This document shows, piece by piece, positions 1 to 5,320 of a stretch of DNA of 5,320 nucleotides. Source of the stretch: Sneathiella sp. (GTDB taxonomy: Bacteria; Pseudomonadota; Alphaproteobacteria; Sneathiellales; Sneathiellaceae); contig NVRR01000228.1 in assembly GCA_002732675.1 (NCBI GenBank), positions 1 to 5,320 of the forward strand. The letters run 5' to 3'. Each line of letters begins with the position of its first letter. The stretch's first letter is position 1. Below the pieces are notes generated by a model. The model did no database searches and was not told the origin of the DNA. It saw only the letters and a program-made list of their open reading frames with translations. Both the position numbers and the translations under genes were made by a program.

Positions 1-1243
1 AATAATGGCCGAAGCGACCGGCGACATCTTCGACTTTGGAAACACCGGTTTCGACGATTTCCCTTACATCCGAACCTGTCACTTCCACCAGAACCGTAAC
101 ATTCCCAAAGGGCAGCTCCGTCAGCACATCTTTTCGGGTCAGAATAGTTCCTGCCTCATAGACCTTATCGCCCCGAATACCACCGCCATTGGTAAAACCA
201 ATATCGGCGCCAACTTCCTCTTTCATGGCATCAACAATCAGATTGGCGAAATTCGACTCGGTCGAGCGAACCGTGCCCCGCCGGGTGTCGAGGGACACCA
301 GCGTCTTGCCAATGGCGATGCCCAGTTCCTTATCCAGCTGCTGTTCATATTTATCGACAATCGCCTTGATTTCCGGGTCCGGCAGAACACCACGATTGAG
401 GATCATTCTCCAGCTCGGTAAAACCACAAGTTTTTTCTTGCCGCGCTTTTCAACCCACTCCACATCAAGGTCAACCACGCCAAGATACATGCCTTGTGAT
501 CCTGATTGCATGACTGTTACCCCATTGGCAACGAAAGTCGCGGGCACATGATCATGGCCCGCCAGAACCAGATGCAATCCCTTGACTGTTTCTGCGAGCT
601 TTCTGTCTTCGGCGAAATCCATATGGGTGAGGGCGACAATAATTTCGGCGCCCTGCTCCTTCAGCGATTGAACCGAGCGATGGGCTGTCTCGAAAATTTC
701 ACCAAAAATAATCCCGTCGCCCGGTGACGACAAGTAGGCTGTTTCCGGTGTGGTAATGCCAAAAAACCCGACTTTAAAACCGCCGACTTCGATGATCACC
801 ATACTTTGCGCGCCCACGGCAAGCTTGCCGCTATGGTCAAAGACATTGGTGCCAAGCCAGGGAAAAGAAGACTCGCCCACCCGCGCCGTCATGACGTCGG
901 GCCCGAAGTCAAATTCATGGTTTCCAAGGACGGCCACATCCGTGCCAACAGCATTCATCAGCTCAATCATCTGCGTACCTTTGGTCAGTCCGGAGAGGAT
1001 CGACGGCGAAATCAGATCTCCGCCAAAAGTGGTGATGGCGTTAGGTGAGCGTTTACGCTCCTCCCTCAGCAACGTCATCAGCTCTGCAAAGCCACCGTGA
1101 CCATTCACCCCCGATATCTGATCAAGGTCATTGGTGTGGAGGAACGTTAATCTCATCGGTTCCGCGATCGCGACGGAGCTCAGCAACACCAGCGCTGCGG
1201 CCAGCAGGAGATAAAATTTCCCGGAAAATAAACGTGATTTCAT
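1..1243 (-). CDS. Exported bifunctional metallophosphatase/5'-nucleotidase, UshA-like (C-terminus cut by window edge)
   Basis: Periplasmic enzyme expected to hydrolyse nucleotides or other phosphomonoesters/diesters with a two-metal centre. 414 codons are present; the rest lies off the left edge. The start at 1243 is supported by AAGGGAG 7 nt upstream and by a signal peptide directly after it: basic start MKSRLFSGK, hydrophobic core about residues 11-24, AIA cleavage site before E28. The calcineurin-type metallophosphatase domain follows (about 31-260): NDLD at 38-41, GGD with D76, GNHEFD at 107-112, TH with H207, and GHDH at 229-232. The C-terminal nucleotide-specificity domain begins near 310 and shows ESNFAN (329-334), NGGGIR (352-357) and LPFGN (377-381). 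Family knowledge: the last section normally supplies a second aromatic residue that stacks on the base; it is not visible here. Oddity: motif I is D-x-D instead of D-x-H. It is divergent from the HIT gene and faces away from the sox genes. The exact substrate cannot be told from sequence. Confidence 0.93.
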   Translation of the reverse strand, partial: MKSRLFSGKFYLLLAAALVLLSSVAIAEPMRLTFLHTNDLDQISGVNGHGGFAELMTLLREERKRSPNAITTFGGDLISPSILSGLTKGTQMIELMNAVGTDVAVLGNHEFDFGPDVMTARVGESSFPWLGTNVFDHSGKLAVGAQSMVIIEVGGFKVGFFGITTPETAYLSSPGDGIIFGEIFETAHRSVQSLKEQGAEIIVALTHMDFAEDRKLAETVKGLHLVLAGHDHVPATFVANGVTVMQSGSQGMYLGVVDLDVEWVEKRGKKKLVVLPSWRMILNRGVLPDPEIKAIVDKYEQQLDKELGIAIGKTLVSLDTRRGTVRSTESNFANLIVDAMKEEVGADIGFTNGGGIRGDKVYEAGTILTRKDVLTELPFGNVTVLVEVTGSDVREIVETGVSKVEDVAGRFGHY

Positions 1244-1250
1244 CGATATT

Positions 1251-1257
1251 CTCCCTT
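1251..1257 (-). promoter_or_regulatory. Ribosome binding site of the nucleotidase gene
   Basis: On the minus strand this reads AAGGGAG, with 7 nt between it and the ATG at 1243. It fixes the start that gives a complete signal peptide. Confidence 0.8.
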
Positions 1258-1269
1258 GTGCGTTTCTTG

Positions 1270-1296
1270 ATCTCTTTTGTTATGTGATAAAGAGAT
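1270..1296. repeat. Perfect inverted repeat, possible operator in the divergent gap
   Basis: ATCTCTTT at 1270-1277 is exactly the reverse complement of AAAGAGAT at 1289-1296, with an 11-nt spacer. The arm centres are 19 bp apart, close to two helical turns, as expected for a dimeric DNA-binding regulator. It lies in the only intergenic gap of the window, between two divergent genes, and the right arm overlaps the candidate -10 box of the nucleotidase promoter. A stem-loop in the nucleotidase 5' leader is the alternative reading. The repeat is seen directly; its function is inference. Confidence 0.45.
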
Positions 1297-1324
1297 GATA
1301 CGCCTATATAGCCCCAAAAGGCAA
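1295..1324 (-). promoter_or_regulatory. Candidate sigma-70-type promoter for the nucleotidase gene
   Basis: Read on the minus strand: TTGCCT (1324-1319), an 18-bp spacer, then TATCAT (1300-1295). The implied transcript start near 1288 would leave a leader of about 45 nt before the ATG at 1243. The -35 box is only a partial match, so this is the best candidate rather than a secure call. The short near-palindrome GCAAAAATTTGC at 1321-1332 touches the -35 box. For the plus-strand HIT gene I see a possible -10, TATATA (1305-1310), but no convincing -35. Confidence 0.3.
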
Positions 1325-1354
1325 AAATTTGCACGATTGCCCTGATGCCAAACC

Positions 1355-1359
1355 AAGGA
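1355..1359 (+). promoter_or_regulatory. Ribosome binding site of the HIT gene
   Basis: AAGGA with 7 nt before the ATG at 1367. It supports this start over the in-frame Met codon at 1442, which would remove the first strands of the HIT fold. Confidence 0.75.
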
Positions 1360-1366
1360 TTTTGAC

Positions 1367-1774
1367 ATGTTCCAGCTTCACTCCCGCCTCAATGCCGATA
1401 CAACGCTGATTTTATCGCTGGACGTATGCCAGATTTTGCTAATGAACGATAGCCGGTTCCCCTGGATTATCCTGGTGCCTGCGCGGCCAGATTTAAAGGA
1501 AATCCATGACCTGTCTTCCGAAGATTATACCAAGGTAATGGCGGAAACCCTAAAATGTTCCGAGGTTATGGCAGCGCTTTTCGGCGCCGATAAAATGAAT
1601 ATGGCGGCGCTTGGCAATATGGTGCCGCAGCTGCATATCCATATTATCGCGCGATTTAAAGATGACGCCGCCTGGCCCGCGCCGGTATGGGGCGTCGGCG
1701 ACGCCATCCCGTATACGGCATCAGACCTTGAAAAACGATCCACTCTCATCGGAAACGCTTTGTCCGCCTTATAG
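1367..1774 (+). CDS. HIT-domain protein (histidine triad nucleotide hydrolase/transferase superfamily)
   Basis: A 135-residue single-domain protein, presumably cytoplasmic as no signal peptide is visible. HIT proteins use a histidine nucleophile to cleave or transfer nucleotidyl groups, for example on dinucleoside polyphosphates or nucleoside phosphoramidates. Visible features: early beta strands with MNDSRFPWIILVPAR (26-40), a helical stretch SSEDYTKVMAE (50-60), the loop NMVPQ (84-88), and the signature QLHIHII at 88-94 followed by ARFKDDAAWPAPVWG. The signature fits H-x-H-x-H-x-x with Gln88 in the first position, leaving His90 as expected nucleophile and His92. This Gln form with a DxAWPxPVWG tail is, from memory, common in alphaproteobacterial HIT proteins. 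The gene is the only plus-strand gene, with its own upstream gap; its stop overlaps the soxG end by 6 bp. The substrate is unknown. Confidence 0.92.
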   Translation: MFQLHSRLNADTTLILSLDVCQILLMNDSRFPWIILVPARPDLKEIHDLSSEDYTKVMAETLKCSEVMAALFGADKMNMAALGNMVPQLHIHIIARFKDDAAWPAPVWGVGDAIPYTASDLEKRSTLIGNALSAL

Positions 1775-2353
1775 AACCTCATAGCCGAACTGCGCGGCAG
1801 TTTCGGTTAGCCATGTCCAGATATTCGGCGCGGTTGAGCGCGCAAATAACAGGTCATACTCGGCCTTGCCCTGCCGGATCAGCAAAACGGACAGGCCATG
1901 TATTTCGCTATAGGCATTGGCCCCTTCGGGAAACGCATCCTCCGACATATTGATCCGAAGGCCACGTTTCAGCACATCCCTGACTTTCGGTCCAGATAAT
2001 CGCAAGGCACAGCGACTATGGCTCAGGGAAACAACACTTCCCTCCCCAGCGCTGATCATCGCCCGGAGAATATCTTCAGGTGCCGGCCCACCGTAATAAG
2101 CAAGCAGGCCCGGGCCTGGCCGAAGCAGGGTACCGTCCTTCAGGGCAACAGATTTCCCGGCTTCCGGAAAGTCACTTAACGTCAGTAATTCGAGGAACTT
2201 GGACTTGAGGGGTGTCGCGGCTCCGTCCCAGTACGAAATTTCCAGATACCTGAATTCTTTTATTTCTCTGATTGTTATGCCCGGTTCTTCAGTATTTACG
2301 CCAAATCGGCCGAGGATGCGATGCTGGCTTAGGGGGGATTTGCGTTCAAGCAT
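1769..2353 (-). CDS. soxG: Sarcosine oxidase gamma subunit
   Basis: Small subunit (194 residues) of heterotetrameric sarcosine oxidase, a cytoplasmic flavoenzyme complex that converts sarcosine to glycine and delivers the methyl carbon to tetrahydrofolate. The gamma subunit carries no cofactor; in the family it resembles part of the aminomethyltransferase fold and packs against the alpha subunit. Family-like features are the start MLERKSPL, the segment SLSHSRCALRLSGPKVRDVL (109-128), the AFPEG turn (140-144), and the end IWTWLTETAAQFGYEVL (178-194). The length of about 190-200 is normal. I chose the ATG at 2353 because GGGGAG lies 7 nt upstream and because it overlaps the soxA stop (ATGCTTGA), a typical coupled start. 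An in-frame TTG at 2377 would add eight residues but lacks a good ribosome site. The protein is poorly conserved across the family, so the call leans partly on its position directly after soxA. Confidence 0.9.
   Translation of the reverse strand: MLERKSPLSQHRILGRFGVNTEEPGITIREIKEFRYLEISYWDGAATPLKSKFLELLTLSDFPEAGKSVALKDGTLLRPGPGLLAYYGGPAPEDILRAMISAGEGSVVSLSHSRCALRLSGPKVRDVLKRGLRINMSEDAFPEGANAYSEIHGLSVLLIRQGKAEYDLLFARSTAPNIWTWLTETAAQFGYEVL
1784..1807. terminator. Bulged hairpin at the convergent HIT/soxG ends, weak terminator candidate
   Basis: GCCGAACTGC (1784-1793) pairs with GCAGTTTCGGT (1797-1807) through about ten pairs, including one terminal G-T wobble and one bulged T, around a 3-nt GCG loop. 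It starts 10 nt after the HIT stop and lies inside the last codons of soxG. Neither strand shows a run of T after the stem, so it is not a classical intrinsic terminator. It could still pause or protect transcript ends, or be chance structure in coding DNA. Confidence 0.25.
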
Positions 2354-5309
2354 GTAATCTCTCCCCTTCGGGATCAAAGAAATGCGGCGAACAGACTTTC
2401 ACATCAACACTTTGATTATCCAGCGCGCTGACGGCCCGAATGATCGTTCCCGCGCGCGCACGCCCTTCGGCCAGCAGGGCCAGGGCGATATGACGCCCAA
2501 GCGCCGGACTATAAGTCACCGATGTCACCTGCCCAAGGCCATGTCCGGCGGGCTCGGTGCCATCTCCTTCAAACAGAAGATATCCGGCCTTTAATGCGAC
2601 CATCCCATCTATGGGGGCAAGCCCAACAAGCTGCTGACGGTTTGGGACGCATAACCCTTCGCGCGATTTAAGGATATTCCCGACATACGGCTTTTTGCTA
2701 CTCTGCATGCCGCCAAATCCAAGATCATCTGCCGTTGTCCGGCCATCTAGCTCCGGCCCGGCCACATGACCCTTTTCGATGCGGAGCGCCCCCAGCGCCT
2801 CGGAGCCATAAAGGATAAGTCCGTGCGCCTGCCCACCCTTGATCAGCTGATCCCAGAGTATACTGGCATAGCCCGCGCGGGTATAAACTTCATACGCCAG
2901 CTCGCCCGAAAAACTAAGTCGGCAGATCCGTATCGGCAGGCCATCGCTTTCAAATTCAAGAACGCCCATATGCGGCACGGCCTCGGTGCTGAAATCAATA
3001 CCCGGAAAGCTCGACATCAGAATATCACGACTGTTTGGCCCGGCGACGGCAAGCGCGCCCCACTCGTCCGTGACGGATGTCAGATGTACTTTTAGATCAG
3101 GCCAGTCCACTTGCAACAGATATTCCAGATGCCGCATGACCGCGCCAGCGCCGGTGGTCGTCGTCGTCATAAAATACTGATGTTCGCCCATGCGCCAGGT
3201 GGTACCATCGTCCATCACCATCCCGTCGTCGCGCAACATCAAGCCATAACGCGCCTTGCCAACGGCCAACATCTTCCACCCATTGACGTATACGCGATTG
3301 AGGAATTCAGCCGCGTCCGGCCCCTGAATATCGATCTTGCCAAGGGTTGAGACATCGACCATACCAGCGGTTTTACGGACCTCCCTGGCCTCTCGGATAT
3401 AGGCCGCTGTTACATCCTCTCCGGCTTTCGGATAGTACCAGGCCCGTATCCAGTCTCCGGCCTCAATAAATTCGGCGCCAGCGCGTTTATGACATTCATG
3501 AAACGGACTCAGCCGGGTCGGACTAAATTCAGCGCCGATATTTCTTGCGGCAAGAGCACCGATGGTAAGCGGTGTATAGGGCGGCCTAAAAGTCGTAGTG
3601 CCCATCAATGCCCGTTCCTGACCACTTATATCGGCCATGACCTCCAGGGTATTCACATTCCCCGTCTTGCCCTGATCCGCAGCCATCCCCTGCGTGGTAT
3701 AACGCTTCATATGCTCGACGGATTTAAACCCTTCGAGCTGCGCCTGGGCGATATCGTCACGGGTCACATCATGCTGGAAATCAACGAATGCTTTGCCAGA
3801 ATTCTGATGCGAAGAGTGCATTGCCGGAGCCGAAATGCCCGCCACAGCTGCCTTGAAACAACGCGGTGCGGTCTTAATATCGCCCAGCAGATATTTCACG
3901 ACTTTCCGCGCATGGGAAATCGCGGCATCTGTATCCAAATACCCGGCAATTGCGCCCGCGCAGCCATGGCCACCGGCCATACATTTGCCCGGTAGATAGC
4001 TGTTCGATCCCGCATCAAAGACCGGTTTAATACCCGTCTGACTTTGCAAATGAACCACCGGCGACCAGCCTGCGGACTGGATCAATGTATCGCAGTCCAG
4101 CCAAATCCCTTTCCCGCCGGGCGCATCCTCTCGCGTGTGGATCAGCACCTTGCGAACACGGTGTCGTCCTGCAGCCTCGGTTACGACATAATCAGGATAG
4201 AGAGGAATGCCGAGCTCTCTGGTAAGCTGATGTAACTTGGGGGGCACATCCCGCCGCTGATCAATGATCGCAGCGACAGTGATGCCTTTGCTATGGAGCG
4301 CGACGGCAGCATCATAGGCGCTGTCCTGATTGGTATAAACAACGACGCGTGATCCAACCGCAACGCCGAAGCGATTGAGGTAATTTTGTGCGGCGCCAGC
4401 CAGCATAATACCCGGCAGATCATTGTTGCTAAAAACGAACGGCCGCTCCAGCGCGCCGGTTGCCAAAACGACCTTCTCCGCCCGTATGTGACGTAGTCGC
4501 TGACGCGGTATATGTTTGTTTTGCTGCTTCACATGATCCTGCACCCGTTGCAAACAGGCGACAACGTTATTTTCGTAATAGCCGGATGCGGTCGTCCGGG
4601 TTAGTATTTTTATATTCGGAAATTCATCCAGTGCCGCGCGTGTCTTTTCAAGCCAGATCGCGCCCTCGCCTCCCTCATAGAGCAATGCACCGCCCAGCAG
4701 ATAATCCTGCTCCACCAGCATGACCTGTTTGCCGGCCTCGGCGGCGACCAGTGCCGCCGTCAAGCCCGCGGGGCCGCTGCCCACCACCAGCATATCTGTA
4801 TGGTCATGGACATGCTCATAGCTATCCGGATCGGGGAGATGCGTCCCCTTGCCCATCCCGGCGGCGCGACGGATGAGCTTCTCGTAAAACTCCCAGGCCC
4901 CAGCGGGCCACATAAAGGTTTTGTAGTAAAACCCCGCCGAGAGGAAACGGGAAATCAGTCCGTTGACGGACATAACGTCAAAAAGCAGGGATGGCCAGCG
5001 GTTCTGGCTTTTTGCCGATAAGTCTTCGTATAATTCCTGCGTCGTCGCCTGGACATTTGGCGTCAGGCGGCCAAGTTCTCCGAGTTCCACCAGCGCGTTT
5101 GGCTCCTCGACACCGGCAGAGAAAATACCGCGCGGTCGATGATATTTGAAACTCCGCCCGACAAGATGACGGCCATTGGCGAGCAAGGCAGACGCCAAAG
5201 TATCGCCTTCAAACCCATGTAATTTCCGGCCATCAAATCGAAAGGATATCGGCTTCAGTCGGTCAACCCGCCCTCCCGATATCCGGAATTTTTGCCGGGC
5301 CCTATTCAT
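2346..5309 (-). CDS. soxA: Sarcosine oxidase alpha subunit, heterotetrameric type
   Basis: Large 987-residue subunit, normal length for the family. Domain order: a ferredoxin-like N-terminal part (about 17-80; FEGDTLASALLANG at 33-46, SFKYHRPRG at 53-61, VEEPNALVEL at 67-76); a dinucleotide-binding domain with GSGPAG (177-182) and acidic E200 ending strand two; an ATG motif (283-285); a second dinucleotide segment near 318-340; a linker with KAFVDFQHDVTRDDI (506-520) and KRYTTQGMAADQGK (535-548); then a GcvT-like folate-binding half (about 575-985) with MVMDDGTT (697-704) and SGELAYEV (801-808). In known enzymes alpha binds NAD+ and tetrahydrofolate, while sarcosine oxidation occurs on the FAD/FMN-bearing beta subunit, here outside the window. 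The start at 5309 has GGAG 7 nt upstream. The sequence there reads ATGA, so an upstream gene, probably soxD, may end at the overlapping TGA. Related complexes for other N-methyl amino acids look alike, so the substrate assignment is less certain than the family. Confidence 0.95.
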   Translation of the reverse strand: MNRARQKFRISGGRVDRLKPISFRFDGRKLHGFEGDTLASALLANGRHLVGRSFKYHRPRGIFSAGVEEPNALVELGELGRLTPNVQATTQELYEDLSAKSQNRWPSLLFDVMSVNGLISRFLSAGFYYKTFMWPAGAWEFYEKLIRRAAGMGKGTHLPDPDSYEHVHDHTDMLVVGSGPAGLTAALVAAEAGKQVMLVEQDYLLGGALLYEGGEGAIWLEKTRAALDEFPNIKILTRTTASGYYENNVVACLQRVQDHVKQQNKHIPRQRLRHIRAEKVVLATGALERPFVFSNNDLPGIMLAGAAQNYLNRFGVAVGSRVVVYTNQDSAYDAAVALHSKGITVAAIIDQRRDVPPKLHQLTRELGIPLYPDYVVTEAAGRHRVRKVLIHTREDAPGGKGIWLDCDTLIQSAGWSPVVHLQSQTGIKPVFDAGSNSYLPGKCMAGGHGCAGAIAGYLDTDAAISHARKVVKYLLGDIKTAPRCFKAAVAGISAPAMHSSHQNSGKAFVDFQHDVTRDDIAQAQLEGFKSVEHMKRYTTQGMAADQGKTGNVNTLEVMADISGQERALMGTTTFRPPYTPLTIGALAARNIGAEFSPTRLSPFHECHKRAGAEFIEAGDWIRAWYYPKAGEDVTAAYIREAREVRKTAGMVDVSTLGKIDIQGPDAAEFLNRVYVNGWKMLAVGKARYGLMLRDDGMVMDDGTTWRMGEHQYFMTTTTTGAGAVMRHLEYLLQVDWPDLKVHLTSVTDEWGALAVAGPNSRDILMSSFPGIDFSTEAVPHMGVLEFESDGLPIRICRLSFSGELAYEVYTRAGYASILWDQLIKGGQAHGLILYGSEALGALRIEKGHVAGPELDGRTTADDLGFGGMQSSKKPYVGNILKSREGLCVPNRQQLVGLAPIDGMVALKAGYLLFEGDGTEPAGHGLGQVTSVTYSPALGRHIALALLAEGRARAGTIIRAVSALDNQSVDVKVCSPHFFDPEGERLHA
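2361..2366 (-). promoter_or_regulatory. Ribosome binding site of soxG inside the end of soxA
   Basis: On the minus strand this reads GGGGAG, 7 nt before the ATG at 2353 and within the last codons of soxA. It decides the soxG start in favour of 2353 over the upstream TTG at 2377. Confidence 0.75.
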
Positions 5310-5316
5310 TCGGCAT

Positions 5317-5320
5317 CTCC
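5317..5320 (-). promoter_or_regulatory. Ribosome binding site of soxA at the window edge
   Basis: On the minus strand this reads GGAG, 7 nt before the ATG at 5309. The site may extend beyond the window. Confidence 0.65.

Noticed and set aside
5..1287. Several plus-strand open frames across the nucleotidase region, up to 138 codons
   Set aside because: They lie antisense to a long minus-strand frame with signal peptide and all metallophosphatase motifs; their translations show no recognisable domain and they lack convincing ribosome sites.
2346..2377. Longer soxG starting at TTG 2377
   Set aside because: The added residues MIPKGRDY are encoded by the ribosome-site region of the ATG at 2353, and no good site precedes 2377.
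3153..3170. Short GTC triplet run (GGTCGTCGTCGTC) on the plus strand
   Set aside because: It encodes the Thr-rich stretch MTTTTTTG of SoxA on the minus strand, which I recall as a family feature, so it is codon use over repeated Thr rather than a microsatellite of interest.
3097..3279. A 60-codon minus-strand frame within soxA in another reading frame
   Set aside because: It is embedded in the GcvT-like half of SoxA with no separate ribosome site or domain; shadow frame.
3489..3995. A 168-codon plus-strand frame inside soxA
   Set aside because: It is fully antisense to conserved SoxA sequence, including the KAFVDFQHDVT linker, and its translation shows no recognisable domain. It is a shadow frame.
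1..5320. Search for tRNA/rRNA genes, CRISPR repeats, insertion-sequence ends, att sites or a phage/defence system
   Set aside because: By eye, coding sequence fills nearly all of the window and no repeated spacer pattern, transposase motif, long terminal inverted repeats or cloverleaf sequence was found.

Overview
The window carries four protein-coding genes packed almost end to end, with a single intergenic gap of 123 bp. Moderate GC, Shine-Dalgarno sites 7 nt from every start codon, and the character of the proteins point to a Gram-negative bacterium. A marine-type alphaproteobacterium is most likely. This placement rests on remembered family resemblance (the SoxA N-terminus, the Gln-type HIT motif, the nucleotidase), not on a search.

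Layout, left to right. (1) Positions 1-1243, minus strand: most of an exported bifunctional metallophosphatase/5'-nucleotidase (UshA-like). Its start and signal peptide are inside the window and its C-terminus runs off the left edge. (2) Positions 1244-1366: a divergent regulatory gap with a perfect 8-bp inverted repeat and a candidate promoter. (3) Positions 1367-1774, plus strand: a small HIT-domain protein. (4) Positions 1769-2353, minus strand: soxG, sarcosine oxidase gamma subunit, which meets the HIT gene tail to tail with a 6-bp overlap. (5) Positions 2346-5309, minus strand: soxA, the 987-residue alpha subunit, whose stop overlaps the soxG start by 8 bp.

soxA and soxG are the distal end of an operon transcribed right to left, normally soxB-soxD-soxA-soxG. 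The beta subunit, which holds the flavin active site for sarcosine, and the zinc-binding delta subunit should lie just beyond the right edge. The complete complex oxidatively demethylates sarcosine to glycine and passes the one-carbon unit to tetrahydrofolate. This is the last step of choline/glycine betaine or creatine breakdown. The HIT protein and the nucleotidase both act on nucleotide or phosphoester chemistry and share a divergent promoter region, but nothing visible ties them to sarcosine catabolism.

I see no mobile element, CRISPR array, RNA gene, broken gene or clearly new system. The points worth a second look are modest: an Asp in place of the usual metal-binding His in the nucleotidase, an operator-like palindrome in the divergent promoter region, a bulged hairpin at the overlapping convergent gene ends, complete loss of cysteines from the ferredoxin-like N-terminal part of SoxA, and residual uncertainty about the real substrate of the Sox-type complex.
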